Origin: Roseomonas sp.
GTDB lineage: Bacteria; Pseudomonadota; Alphaproteobacteria; Acetobacterales; Acetobacteraceae
Direction: 5' to 3'
DNA length: 64,000 bases
Assembly: GCA_020249285.1 (NCBI GenBank)
Contig: JADCFX010000025.1
Location: 25,988 to 89,987, forward strand
Positions 8,315 through 17,224 of the stretch are shown piece after piece (the first letter of the stretch is position 1; each line of letters begins with the position of its first letter). Below the pieces are notes generated by a model that did no database searches, was not told the origin of the DNA, and saw only the letters and a program-made list of their open reading frames with translations. The translations under genes and the position numbers were made by a program.

Positions 8315-9664
8315 TCACGCCGCCAGCACCGCCTCAACCGCCGCCGATACCGCGAAAAGATGCCGATCCGCGCCATGCGCGCCGGTCAGCATCAGCCCGA
8401 CCGGTGCCTCCCCCGCCGCATGGCAGGGCAGGCTGATCGAACAACGATCAAGGAAATTTCCGACACTCGTATTGCGCAGCAGCCGCATATTGATGCGGTT
8501 ATACTCCTTCTCATCCTCCACCTCCGCGATGGCTGGCGGGATAAGCGGGCAGGCTGGGCAGATCAGCGCATCAAACGGCGCGGTGCGCGGCGCGACACTC
8601 GCGATGATGCGCGCGCGCGCATTCACCAAATCCACATAATCTGCGGCGGACATGCCTTCTCCACGCCGGATACGCTTCAGGATGCGCGGGTCATAGCCAT
8701 CGGCCTTTTCCGCGATGAGGCGGCGATGCCAGGCCAAAGCCTCGCTCGCCGGGAAGCCGCCCGCGGCGGTGACTTGCGGAATTTCGGTAAGCTCCGGCAG
8801 ATCAACTTCGATGATGCGGGCACCTGCAAGTGCAAGCTTGCGCAGCGCTTTTTCGAAAGCGGCGGCGACATGGCCATCCATGCCGTCAGTCAAATAGGTG
8901 CCGCGCGGCAAGCCGAAGGTCAGGCTTTGCATCGGCGGCGGGGCAGGGGGTGTGGGCGCTTCTTCGCCTGCCATGAAGCCATCAATCAGCGCACAATCCG
9001 CAACGCTGCGCGCTAAAGGCCCTGCAGAATCAAGCGAAGGAGATAGCGGCAAAATGCCCGTAATCGGCACCCGCTTTGCCGTGGGCTTCCAGCCGACAAC
9101 ACCGCAAAGCGCTGCTGGAATACGGCAGGAACCGCCCGTATCCGTGCCAAGCCCAACAAAGCCCATGCCATCCGCCACCGCCACACCAGCGCCTGAGGAA
9201 GAACCCCCTGGCAGGCGCCCGGTGGCGCGATCCCAGGGGCTTTTCGGCGTGCCGTAATGCGGGTTCACACCAAGGCCGGAAAAGGCGAATTCCACCATAT
9301 TGGTGCGACCAAGCACGACAAACCCCGCGCGACGCAGGCGTTGCACCGTTGGCGCATCCATCGCCGCCGGCGCACTGCCCTTCAGCACCACCGAACCGGA
9401 ACGCGATGTGATGCCCGCTTCGTCATACAAATCCTTGACGCTGATTGGAATGCCGGCATAGGGGCTTGGCGCGCGGCCGGCCTTGCGCAAAGCATCCATG
9501 GCATTTGCTGTGGCGCGTGCCGTTTCCGTGTGTACCGCCATGAAGGCGCGACTACCCTCACCAGCGGGATCGGCGATGCGCGCCAAGGCTGCTTCGACCA
9601 AAGCGGCGGCGCTGGTGCGGCCGGCGGCAAGCGCGGCGGCGGCTTCAATCACGGTTCTGGGCAT
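8315..9664 (-). CDS. Amidase signature family enzyme
   Basis: About 449 residues from the ATG at 9664. The catalytic Ser-cisSer-Lys triad is all visible: ISVKDLYD (lysine), GRLPGGSSSGAGVAVADG (cis-serine) and GTDTGGSCRIPAALCG (nucleophile). Enzymes of this family hydrolyse amides of carboxylic acids; GatA-type tRNA amidotransferase is unlikely because no GatB or GatC is adjacent. Upstream in-frame starts (ATG 9706, TTG 9730) lack good Shine-Dalgarno signals, as does 9664, so the start is uncertain. Divergent from the TRAP operon. Confidence 0.85.
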   Translation of the reverse strand: MPRTVIEAAAALAAGRTSAAALVEAALARIADPAGEGSRAFMAVHTETARATANAMDALRKAGRAPSPYAGIPISVKDLYDEAGITSRSGSVVLKGSAPAAMDAPTVQRLRRAGFVVLGRTNMVEFAFSGLGVNPHYGTPKSPWDRATGRLPGGSSSGAGVAVADGMGFVGLGTDTGGSCRIPAALCGVVGWKPTAKRVPITGILPLSPSLDSAGPLARSVADCALIDGFMAGEEAPTPPAPPPMQSLTFGLPRGTYLTDGMDGHVAAAFEKALRKLALAGARIIEVDLPELTEIPQVTAAGGFPASEALAWHRRLIAEKADGYDPRILKRIRRGEGMSAADYVDLVNARARIIASVAPRTAPFDALICPACPLIPPAIAEVEDEKEYNRINMRLLRNTSVGNFLDRCSISLPCHAAGEAPVGLMLTGAHGADRHLFAVSAAVEAVLAA

Positions 9665-9809
9665 GGGGCGGTATCCGGTGTTGAGAAGGGTTGCGGCGGA
9701 AATCATGGCCGGAAGCGCGGCCAAGGCCAATCCCTACCCAGTTGGAGCCCTTTTGCATTGACGGGCGCGCGCCCATCCGGTCAGGATTGACCATTCAAAC
9801 CGAAGAACA

Positions 9810-9827
9810 GGGCGGCCATGACCGCCC
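9810..9827 (+). promoter_or_regulatory. Leader hairpin just before the TRAP operon ribosome-binding site
   Basis: GGGCGG CCATGA CCGCCC is a perfect six-base-pair GC stem that ends only a few bases before the strong tggaggag Shine-Dalgarno of dctP. A 12-base perfect palindrome, GGGCGCGCGCCC, lies further up at 9763-9774. Either could influence mRNA stability, translation or repressor binding. No experimental or family evidence is available. Confidence 0.3.
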
Positions 9828-9843
9828 GGCTGGAGGAGACATC

Positions 9844-10845
9844 ATGTCCTTGCTTTCAAAACCCCGTCGCAGCGGCTTGCTTGGCGCGGTGGCCGCTGCC
9901 GCGCTTTCGCTGATGGCCTTCGCGCCCGCGCCGGTGACTGCGCAGGAATGGCGCGGCTGGAATATCCATGCGGCGGATTACCCTAATGGCCGCGGCATGG
10001 ACCGCTTTGCGGAGCTGGTGGGCCAGCGCACCAGTAACCGCATCCGGCTGCGGACGTTCCATTCCGCGCAGCTTGGCCAGCAGGATGAAGCCATTCAGCA
10101 GATGCGCCTTGGCACGATTGATTTCGCCAATTTCAATCTCTCGCCGCTGAATAATCTGGCACCTTCCACCGCGATCCTGACACTCCCCTTCTTGTTCCGC
10201 GATGTTGGCCATAGCCACCGCGTGGTGGATGGCGCGATTGGGGAGGATATCGCGCGCGATCTGGAAGCGATCGGTATCGTCACCCTTGCCTGGTATGATG
10301 CCGGTGCGCGGAGCCTCTACACCACCCGCCCGGTGCGTACGCCCGCAGATGTGCGTGGCATGAAAATCCGTGTGCAGACCTCAGACCTTTGGATTGACAT
10401 CATGCGCGCCATGGGTGCCAACCCAACGCCTCTACCCTTTGGTGAGGTCTTCACCAGCCTTCAATCCGGCGTGATTGATGGCGCGGAAAACAATTGGCCA
10501 TCTTATGAAAGCACGCGGCATTTCGAAGTGGCGAAATTCTACACCACGACAGAACATTCCAATGTGCCGGAAATCCTTGCCATCAGCCGGCAGCGCTGGC
10601 AGCGGCTGAATGAGGCTGAGCGCGCCATCCTGCGTGATGCAGCGCGTGAGAGTGCGGTATTCCAACGCCAGCTTTGGGCGGAACGCGAAAAATCATCGCG
10701 TGATCGCGTGGTGGCTGGGGGTGCTACGGTGATTGAAGTAGCTGATCGTGGTCCCTGGCAGGTATTGATGGAACCGGTATATGCCAAATACGCATCCGCC
10801 CCACGCATGGCGGATTTGCTGAAGCGCATTCGGGAAACCCGGTGA
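9844..10845 (+). CDS. TRAP transporter substrate-binding protein (DctP family)
   Basis: 333 residues. MSLLSKPRRSGLLGAVAAA begins a signal peptide ending PVTAQ, so the protein is periplasmic. The conserved core follows: RGMKIRVQTSDLW with the carboxylate-binding arginine, LPFGEVFTSLQSGVIDGAEN and NWPSY. DctP proteins carry one organic acid to a DctQM permease. The ATG at 9844 has an excellent ggaggag behind it; the long upstream extension in the same frame lacks one. The next two genes are dctQ and dctM, and uronate dehydrogenase follows, so D-galacturonate or D-glucuronate is the likely ligand (inference from context). Confidence 0.93.
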   Translation: MSLLSKPRRSGLLGAVAAAALSLMAFAPAPVTAQEWRGWNIHAADYPNGRGMDRFAELVGQRTSNRIRLRTFHSAQLGQQDEAIQQMRLGTIDFANFNLSPLNNLAPSTAILTLPFLFRDVGHSHRVVDGAIGEDIARDLEAIGIVTLAWYDAGARSLYTTRPVRTPADVRGMKIRVQTSDLWIDIMRAMGANPTPLPFGEVFTSLQSGVIDGAENNWPSYESTRHFEVAKFYTTTEHSNVPEILAISRQRWQRLNEAERAILRDAARESAVFQRQLWAEREKSSRDRVVAGGATVIEVADRGPWQVLMEPVYAKYASAPRMADLLKRIRETR

Positions 10846-11402
10846 CGTTGGGCAATGACGCAGGGCGCAGGGCATTGCCCGCGCCGCTACGGGCTTTTTC
10901 GCGCGCGCTTGATCTGCTGGCGGGGCTGACTATTGGCCTGGCTGGCGTAGCGCTGGTGTTCTTGATTGCGATGATGGGTTGGCTGGTCTTTGGCCGTTAC
11001 GTGCTGAATGACACGCCAACCTGGATCGAACGCGGCGCGACTTTGGCGATTTTGGCGATTTCCATGCCGGTGGCGGCGGTGGGTATCCGCGAACGCTTTC
11101 ATCTTTCTGTGCTGGGGCTGCGTGAATCGCTTTCACCATCGGCGCAGCGTTGGATTGCCCTTGGCTGTGATGCGCTGGTTGGCCTGTTTGGTGTCGGCAT
11201 GGCGATCTGGTCTTGGGAATTGGTGGAAATGGTCATGAATTTCCGTATCCCACTGCTCGGCATCAGCCAGGGTTGGACCTATGCGCCCATGGTGGTGGGC
11301 GGTGTTTTGATTGCCCTATTCGCGGTGGAACAGGTGCTGCGCGATATCTTCGTGGCTGAAGCGCCGGAAAAACGCGGCCCCGCTGCGGCCTTTTTGGAGT
11401 AG
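10842..11402 (+). CDS. TRAP transporter small permease (DctQ family)
   Basis: 186 residues with four predicted membrane helices, starting roughly at residues 28, 60, 108 and 148. VLFLIAMMGWLVFGRYVLND followed by TPTWIERGA is the DctQ hallmark. It starts with GTG overlapping the dctP stop (GTGA), so translation is coupled. It forms the inner-membrane complex with the large permease DctM encoded five bases downstream. Confidence 0.92.
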   Translation: MTLGNDAGRRALPAPLRAFSRALDLLAGLTIGLAGVALVFLIAMMGWLVFGRYVLNDTPTWIERGATLAILAISMPVAAVGIRERFHLSVLGLRESLSPSAQRWIALGCDALVGLFGVGMAIWSWELVEMVMNFRIPLLGISQGWTYAPMVVGGVLIALFAVEQVLRDIFVAEAPEKRGPAAAFLE

Positions 11403-11407
11403 CGGCA

Positions 11408-12706
11408 ATGGAACCCGGGCTTTTTCTGATTTTTGCCGTATTTGCATTGGGCGTCATAGCCGGAGTGCCCGTGGCCTTCTGCCTTGGCATCGCGGCGTTG
11501 GCCGGCTTCATTTATGAAGGGCTGAACCCCGCTGTTGTCTTCCAGCAAATGGCGAGTGGCATGAGCATTTTCTCCCTGCTTGCCATTCCCTTCTTTATCT
11601 TTGCGGGCGAGATCATGCTCCATGGTGGGATTGCGCGCCGCTTGATTGCGCTGGCGTCATCCTGTGTGGGCTGGATGCGCGGTGGCTTGGGGATGGTGGA
11701 TGTTTCAACCTCCATGCTGTTTGGTGGGATTTCCGGGTCAGCGGTGGCGGATACTTCGGCCACTGGCACCATCCTGATCCCGGCAATGAAGGCCAAGGGG
11801 TATGGCGTGGATTATGCAGTGTCACTCACCGTCACCAGCAGCATTGCGGGTATTTTGATTCCGCCCAGCCATAACATGATTCTTTATTCACTGGCGGCGG
11901 GTGGGGGCATTTCGGTGAGTGCCTTGTTCATCGCGGGCATTGTGCCCGGCATTGTCATGTGCCTTTTCCTGGGCATTGCGGCTTATGTCATGGCGGTGCG
12001 GCGCGGTTATCCTTCCGAAGGCTGGGCGGGGTTCCGGCATTTGTTCTGGACCTTCATTGATGCGCTACCGGGATTGCTGACCGCCGTGATCATTCTGGGC
12101 GGTGTGCTGTCGGGCGTTTTCACCGTGACGGAAAGCGCGGCCTTTGGCGCGATTTGGGCGTTGGTGGTCACACTGCTAGTTTATCGTAATCTTTCCTGGC
12201 CGGATTTCTTGATTGCGGTCAAGGCCAGTGTGCGTACCACCTCGGTCGTGTTTCTACTGGTTGGCACGGCAACGGCTTTCGCCTGGCTGCTTGCCATGTA
12301 TCGCCTGCCGGAATTGCTGACCGAGGGCATGCTCGCCATCAGCGCCAATCCCATCGTGATCCTGTTGATGATCAATGTCTGTTTGCTGTTGCTCGGCTGC
12401 GTGATGGATATGGCGGCGCTGATCCTGATCACCACGCCGATTTTCCTGCCGGTTGTGACTGCGATTGGTGTTGATCCGGTGCAATTCGGCATGGTCATGA
12501 TGATGAATCTCGGCTTGGGGCTGACCACACCACCAGTCGGTGCGGTGCTGTTTGTCGGTTGCGCCATTGGCCGAATACCGATGGAAAAGGTCATGCGCAC
12601 CATCTGGCCATTTTACGGCGCCATATTGCTCGCGCTTGTGCTCACCACCTACTGGCCGGCCATGTCACTGACTCTGCCGCGCCTGCTGCTTGGCTATGGA
12701 GCCTGA
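11408..12706 (+). CDS. TRAP transporter large permease (DctM family)
   Basis: 432 residues and about twelve hydrophobic segments of the ion-transporter superfamily. LLAIPFFIFAGEIMLHGGIA, DVSTSMLFGGISGSAVADTS and MMMNLGLGLTTPPVGAVLFV are classic DctM motifs, including the conserved LGLTTPPVG loop. It is the sodium-coupled transport subunit working with the DctP receptor and DctQ. Spacing from dctQ is five bases. Confidence 0.94.
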   Translation: MEPGLFLIFAVFALGVIAGVPVAFCLGIAALAGFIYEGLNPAVVFQQMASGMSIFSLLAIPFFIFAGEIMLHGGIARRLIALASSCVGWMRGGLGMVDVSTSMLFGGISGSAVADTSATGTILIPAMKAKGYGVDYAVSLTVTSSIAGILIPPSHNMILYSLAAGGGISVSALFIAGIVPGIVMCLFLGIAAYVMAVRRGYPSEGWAGFRHLFWTFIDALPGLLTAVIILGGVLSGVFTVTESAAFGAIWALVVTLLVYRNLSWPDFLIAVKASVRTTSVVFLLVGTATAFAWLLAMYRLPELLTEGMLAISANPIVILLMINVCLLLLGCVMDMAALILITTPIFLPVVTAIGVDPVQFGMVMMMNLGLGLTTPPVGAVLFVGCAIGRIPMEKVMRTIWPFYGAILLALVLTTYWPAMSLTLPRLLLGYGA

Positions 12707-12710
12707 GGCC

Positions 12711-13550
12711 ATGAATGCACCCTCAAAACCTGTACTGCTGACCGGTGCTTCTGGCGCGCTGGGGCGACACCTCACGCAAAGCCTCGGTGCGCTTGGCTGG
12801 GCGTTGCGCCTGACCGATATCGCGCCCTTCCCGGATGTGTTGCCGCCATCCGCGCGCTTTGTGCAAGCGGATTTGAATGATGGCGTGGCGTTGCTCCGTC
12901 AGGCGGAAGGCTGCGGCGCCATTCTGCATTTCGGCGGCGTGAGTGTTGAGCGCCCGTTTGAGGAAATCCTCGGCCCTAATCTGCGCGGGCTTTACCATGT
13001 GTATGAAGCCGCACGACACGAAGGCGCGCGGGTGATTTTCGCCAGTTCCAATCACACTATTGGCTTTCATGAACGCCCGCGCGGCAATGATGCGAAGCTC
13101 GATGCGGATTGCGCCTTCCGCCCCGATGGCTATTACGGAATCTCTAAAGTCTATGGCGAAATGATGGGGCGGATGTATTGGGACAAGCATGGGGTTGAGA
13201 ACATCAACCTCCGCATCGGTTCTTGCCAACCAAAGCCACTTGATCGGCGTATGCTGTCCACCTGGCTTTCCTATCCTGATCTTACGCGCTTGATCGAATG
13301 CTGTGTGCTGGCCGAAAAGGTGGGTCATGCGGTGATCTGGGGCCAATCCAATAACCCGACCGGCTATTGGGGAGAAGATCATCGCGCACGCATCGGCTGG
13401 GTGCCGCAAGACAATGCCGAAATCTGGCGGGCGGAGCTTGAAGGAATCACCTCTGATCCGGTTTCAGAACGCTATCAGGGCGGTGCCTATACCGCCATTG
13501 AGCATTCCCGTAGCGCGCCATCACCGCGGGATCACTTCGCGCCGGAATGA
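12711..13550 (+). CDS. udh: Uronate dehydrogenase (NAD-dependent epimerase/dehydratase fold)
   Basis: 279 residues. The Rossmann motif GASGALG is at 12-18, ASSNHTIGFHERPRG at about 111-125 and the catalytic YYGISK at 141-146 (Tyr142, Lys146), followed by NINLRIGSCQPKP; this set is characteristic of uronate dehydrogenases. The enzyme oxidises D-galacturonate or D-glucuronate to the aldarolactone with NAD. The ATG at 12711 follows tgagg, and the frame overlaps nothing essential of dctM beyond its upstream extension. With the TRAP transporter before it and an aldose epimerase after it, an oxidative hexuronate pathway is strongly suggested. Confidence 0.88.
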   Translation: MNAPSKPVLLTGASGALGRHLTQSLGALGWALRLTDIAPFPDVLPPSARFVQADLNDGVALLRQAEGCGAILHFGGVSVERPFEEILGPNLRGLYHVYEAARHEGARVIFASSNHTIGFHERPRGNDAKLDADCAFRPDGYYGISKVYGEMMGRMYWDKHGVENINLRIGSCQPKPLDRRMLSTWLSYPDLTRLIECCVLAEKVGHAVIWGQSNNPTGYWGEDHRARIGWVPQDNAEIWRAELEGITSDPVSERYQGGAYTAIEHSRSAPSPRDHFAPE

Positions 13551-14368
13551 AGCTGCATCATCGTGATTGGCAGGCGCTGATCTGCCCGGAACAGGGCGCG
13601 GCTTTCTCGAGCCTGCAGTGGTGTGGGCGTGATGTTCTTGTGCCGACGCCCGAAGGCGCGCGCCATCCGGGCAGCCATGGCGCCTTCTGGATGCTGCCCT
13701 GGGCCAATCGGCTGGATGGTGGACGCACTGCGGGCCACGCCATGCCAATCAATCGTGCGGCGGAAGACACTGCCATTCATGGCTTGGCGCGTGATCTGCC
13801 TTGGGAAGTGGTAAGCGCCGCGTCGGAACACGCAGTTTTGCAACAGCGCCTGACCTTCGCGCCTTTTGATTACACGGCGCGGCTTGCGGTTTCGCTTGAT
13901 GCTGATGGCCTGCTGATGGAAATGGAATTGCGCCATGAAGGCGCAGCACCCGTGCCTTATGGCATGGGATGGCATCCTTGGTTCACCCGTAGCGCTGCGA
14001 CATCACTGCATCTGAAAGCGACGCAACGCGCCAAACATACTGCACGCGGCCTGCCGGAAAGCTTCACGCCCTGCACCGGCATTGCGGCGCATGAGGCTGG
14101 GCTGATCGGGCTCGATAACTTCTTCGCCGGCTGGCATGGCGTTACGCGCCTCATCACACCCGCCGGCATCATCACGCTCACCGCGACAGGAGATTTCGCG
14201 GCGGGCGTTCAGGTTTATGCGCCACCCGCTCAGCCCGTGATCTGCGTGGAACCCGTCAGCCATATGCCCGATGCGCCCAACCGCACGGCACTTGGCGCCG
14301 CGGCACCCATGCGGCTGCTGGCAATGGGCCAATCGCTGCGCGGCACCATTCGCCTAACCGTCGCCTGA
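13547..14368 (+). CDS. Aldose 1-epimerase (mutarotase) family protein
   Basis: 273 residues of the galactose mutarotase-like beta-sandwich. MLPWANRLDGG gives the conserved NR, IHGLARDLPW and GMGWHPWF the two histidines, and ICVEPVS the C-terminal catalytic glutamate. It interconverts alpha and beta anomers in the cytosol. Its ATG overlaps the udh stop (ATGA), so the two are co-translated. Since uronate dehydrogenase acts on one anomeric pyranose form, this epimerase probably supplies it, though action on another sugar cannot be excluded. Confidence 0.86.
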   Translation: MKLHHRDWQALICPEQGAAFSSLQWCGRDVLVPTPEGARHPGSHGAFWMLPWANRLDGGRTAGHAMPINRAAEDTAIHGLARDLPWEVVSAASEHAVLQQRLTFAPFDYTARLAVSLDADGLLMEMELRHEGAAPVPYGMGWHPWFTRSAATSLHLKATQRAKHTARGLPESFTPCTGIAAHEAGLIGLDNFFAGWHGVTRLITPAGIITLTATGDFAAGVQVYAPPAQPVICVEPVSHMPDAPNRTALGAAAPMRLLAMGQSLRGTIRLTVA

Positions 14369-14433
14369 TCTGGCCCTGATCCGCGCATCATGGCAGAAGT
14401 GTGCTGCATTGCAGCGTAACCGGACATTGACCC

Positions 14434-15024
14434 ATGCCGCTTTCTGAACCCGCCGAGCGTAACCTGCTCCATCTGCGCGACATCCAATTGCGCGGCTATC
14501 AGCGCCAGGACGGGCTTTTCGATATCGAAGCCCATCTGGTGGATACCAAAAGCTACGGCTTCAACAATGAAGGCCGTGGCTGGATCGAACCAGGTGAGGC
14601 TTTGCATGGCATGTGGATCCGCATGACCATCACTGAGGATTTTGAGGTGCTGTCCTGCGAAGCCGCCTCAGATTTCACGCCCTATGATATCTGCCCGGCT
14701 GCCGCACCCAATTTTGCGCGGCTGGCAGGCCTCAAGATCGGGCCTGGCTTTGTGCGCGCGGTGAATGAACGGGTTGGTGGCATCCATGGCTGCACGCATT
14801 TGCGCGAAGTGATCGGCCAGATGGGCACGGTTGCCTTCCAAACGCTCTACCCCGTGCGCCGCCAGCGGGAACTGGAACAGGCCGCAGCGCGCCGCGCCAC
14901 CGGTGAGGTGGTGGATGAAAAAAAGGTCAGGCCGGCATTGATCGGCACCTGCATTGCCTATGCGCCGGATAGCCCTGTCGTGAAACAACGCTGGCCCTGG
15001 TATGAACCGGAAAAGACCGAATAG
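14434..15024 (+). CDS. DUF2889 domain-containing protein
   Basis: 196 residues. RDIQLRGYQRQDGLFDIEAH, LVDTKSYGF and VGGIHGCTHLREVIGQMGTV fit the DUF2889 family, which is common in proteobacterial gene clusters for degradation of aromatic or unusual compounds but has no settled biochemical function. No signal peptide or membrane helix is seen. The conserved His/Cys in HGCTHL could bind a metal. It heads the run to 17203; its own Shine-Dalgarno is weak. Confidence 0.8.
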   Translation: MPLSEPAERNLLHLRDIQLRGYQRQDGLFDIEAHLVDTKSYGFNNEGRGWIEPGEALHGMWIRMTITEDFEVLSCEAASDFTPYDICPAAAPNFARLAGLKIGPGFVRAVNERVGGIHGCTHLREVIGQMGTVAFQTLYPVRRQRELEQAAARRATGEVVDEKKVRPALIGTCIAYAPDSPVVKQRWPWYEPEKTE

Positions 15025-15105
15025 TTCCAGCGCAACCCGCCCCCGGTTGACCGCATGGCGCCATCACGCCAGCCTGCCCCATCACATTCATCAAGGAGCA
15101 TAAGA

Positions 15106-15504
15106 ATGTCCGACGATCAGGCGCTGTTTGACAAGGGTTTGCCCATCCGCCGTGCGGTGCTGGGCCCGGAATATGTGGATTCATCCATGGCGAAGGCCGA
15201 TGAATTCATGATGTCCTTCCAGCGCGCCACCACCGCCTGGGCCTGGGGCTGGGCCTGGGGCGATCCCACGCTGGACCGCAAGACTCGTTCCTTGTTGAAC
15301 CTTGCGATGCTGACCGCGCTTGGCAAAATCCCGGAAGTGAAGCTGCATGTGAAGGGCGCGCTGAATAACGGCGTCACCGTGGATGAAATCAAAGCCACTT
15401 TGCTGCATGCCACGGCCTATTGCGGCATCCCCGCCGGGCTTGATGCCTTCAAGGCCGCGCATGAGGTGCTGATCGCCGAAGGCGCCATTCCGGGGAAGAA
15501 GTGA
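15106..15504 (+). CDS. Carboxymuconolactone decarboxylase-family protein (PcaC-like)
   Basis: 132 residues, the size of PcaC (gamma-carboxymuconolactone decarboxylase). GLPIRRAVLGPEYVDSSMAK, AWAWGWAWGDPTLDRKTRSL and ALNNGVTVDEIKATLLHATA follow the PcaC pattern closely. The start at 15106 has a clear aaggag. It is tightly coupled to the dehydrogenase at 15504 through a TGATG overlap. No other beta-ketoadipate pathway genes are adjacent, so it may serve a related lactone or a different decarboxylation. Confidence 0.85.
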   Translation: MSDDQALFDKGLPIRRAVLGPEYVDSSMAKADEFMMSFQRATTAWAWGWAWGDPTLDRKTRSLLNLAMLTALGKIPEVKLHVKGALNNGVTVDEIKATLLHATAYCGIPAGLDAFKAAHEVLIAEGAIPGKK

Positions 15505-16412
15505 TGTCGGCTGCACTTAAGCGCATCGCCTTCGCCGGTATCGGCAATATGGGTTGGCCCATGGCGGCCAATCTGGTGAAGGCCGGCTTTGATGTGACGG
15601 TATGCGATGTGGTGCCCGGGCGCGCCGCATCCTTCGCCTCGGAAACCGGGGCGAAAGCCGCTGCAACGCCAGCAGAAGCTGCCGCCGGTGCTGATTGCGT
15701 GGTGATGATCGTCCCCACCAGCAAGCAGGTAGCTGAAGCGGTGGAAGCCATGCTGCCATCACTCAAGCCTGGCATGCTGGTGATTGACATGACCTCTGGC
15801 CAGCCAGGCCGCACGCGGGAAATCGCAGCGATGCTGGCGGGCCATGGTGTTGCGATGATTGATTGCCCAGTTTCGGGTGGTGTGCCGCGCGCCAAATCTG
15901 GCCAGCTTGCCATCATGGTGGGTGGCCCGGCAGCAGAGATTGATCGGGCAGAGCCCGTGCTGAAGGCGATGGGCACATCCGTCTATCGCTGTGGCGATAT
16001 CGGCGCCGGTCAGGCGATGAAGGCGCTGAATAATTTGGTCTCGGCCGGTGGTTACCTTATCGGCATTGAAGCCCTGCTGATCGGCCAGCGCTTCGGGCTT
16101 GATCCGACGACGATGGTGGATGTGCTGAATGCATCTTCCGGCATGAATAATTCCACGCAAAAGAAGTTCAAGGAATATGTGCTTTCCCGCCGCTTCGATG
16201 CGGGGTTTGGGCTTGATCTGATGGTGAAGGATCTGTCCATCGCCCTTGAAGTGGGGCGAGAGACAACAACGCCCGCGCCATTCTCAGCCTTGTGTCGGGA
16301 GATGTGGCTTGCCGCATCAACATCACTTGGCCCGGGTGTTGACCACACCGCACTCGCGAAAATGCTGGAACAAATGACCGGCACGGTACTTGGGGGGAAT
16401 CAAGAATCATGA
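15504..16412 (+). CDS. 3-hydroxyisobutyrate dehydrogenase-family NAD(P)-dependent oxidoreductase
   Basis: 302 residues. IAFAGIGNMGWPMAANLVKA is the nucleotide-binding Rossmann motif, DCPVSGGVPRAKSGQLAIMV the substrate loop, and MKALNNLVSAGGYL holds the catalytic lysine. Members oxidise 3-hydroxyisobutyrate, tartronate semialdehyde, or related beta-hydroxy acids. It starts at the ATG sharing one base with the previous stop and ends by overlapping the metallo-hydrolase start. Substrate is undetermined; it is the second of three paralogues in the window (also 6774 and 62819). Confidence 0.88.
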   Translation: MSAALKRIAFAGIGNMGWPMAANLVKAGFDVTVCDVVPGRAASFASETGAKAAATPAEAAAGADCVVMIVPTSKQVAEAVEAMLPSLKPGMLVIDMTSGQPGRTREIAAMLAGHGVAMIDCPVSGGVPRAKSGQLAIMVGGPAAEIDRAEPVLKAMGTSVYRCGDIGAGQAMKALNNLVSAGGYLIGIEALLIGQRFGLDPTTMVDVLNASSGMNNSTQKKFKEYVLSRRFDAGFGLDLMVKDLSIALEVGRETTTPAPFSALCREMWLAASTSLGPGVDHTALAKMLEQMTGTVLGGNQES

Positions 16413-17203
16413 ATTGGGAAGCCTATGCCATCCGTTACGGGCGGCATGAACGCACGGCGCAGACGAATTTTCTGCTGCCCGTGCCCGATGCGCATGAAGC
16501 CATGCCGCTTGATTACTTCATCTGGTTGCTGCGTGCGCCGGATGGGCAGGAAATTGTGGTGGATACTGGCTTTGATGAGGAAACCGCTGCCAGCCGAGGC
16601 CGTACCATCGCGCGCAATGTGCGCGATAGCCTGAAGGCCATGGGCACGGATGCCGCCAAGGTGTCAGACGTGATCATCACGCATTTGCATTATGATCACG
16701 CGGGTTCGCTTGGCATGTTCCCCGGTGCGAAGTTCCATTTGCAGGAACGCGAGATGCATTTCGCGACAGGCCGGCATATGTGCGTGCATGCCATCCGCCT
16801 GCCTTTCGAAGCCGCGCATGTGGTGGCCATGGTGAAGGCGCTTTATGCCGATCGCGTCGTGTTCCATGATGGCGATGGCGAAGTGGCGGCGGGCGTTTCC
16901 GTGCATCGCGTCGGTGGCCATTCGGATGGCTTGCAAGTGGTGCGCGTGCAAACCGCGCGCGGGCCTGTGGTGTTGGCTTCCGACGCCATGCATTTCTACG
17001 CCAATGCGCTCAGCGGCAATCCCTTCCCGATCATTTACGATTTGGGGGCGATGGCGGCGGGCTGGCGCGCGGCGAAGAAGCTGGCGGGGGGCGATGATAG
17101 CCGCGTGATTCCGGGGCATGACCCGGCTGTGCGGCGGCGCTTTCCGGAAGTGGCGGGGCAGGGGGGCGAGGTTGTGGCGCTCCATCTGCGGCCGAAGGAT
17201 TGA
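16409..17203 (+). CDS. Metallo-beta-lactamase fold hydrolase, N-acyl homoserine lactonase-like
   Basis: 264 residues. THLHYDHAGS supplies the HxHxDH zinc-binding motif (about 91-96), with further ligands in VGGHSDG, ASDAMH and PGHDP. Overall length and the PLDYFIWLL opening resemble AHL-lactonase-like hydrolases of catabolic clusters. It may open a lactone ring, which would suit the carboxymuconolactone decarboxylase-like gene two genes upstream. Its ATG overlaps the previous stop. No LuxI or LuxR gene is present, so quorum quenching is not supported by context. Confidence 0.85.
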   Translation: MNWEAYAIRYGRHERTAQTNFLLPVPDAHEAMPLDYFIWLLRAPDGQEIVVDTGFDEETAASRGRTIARNVRDSLKAMGTDAAKVSDVIITHLHYDHAGSLGMFPGAKFHLQEREMHFATGRHMCVHAIRLPFEAAHVVAMVKALYADRVVFHDGDGEVAAGVSVHRVGGHSDGLQVVRVQTARGPVVLASDAMHFYANALSGNPFPIIYDLGAMAAGWRAAKKLAGGDDSRVIPGHDPAVRRRFPEVAGQGGEVVALHLRPKD

Positions 17204-17224
17204 AACAAAAGGGCGCCTGAAAAT

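Noticed and set aside
16409..17203. Quorum-quenching lactonase
   Set aside because: The fold fits, but there is no luxI/luxR gene in the window and the neighbours are catabolic, so a signalling role is not supported.
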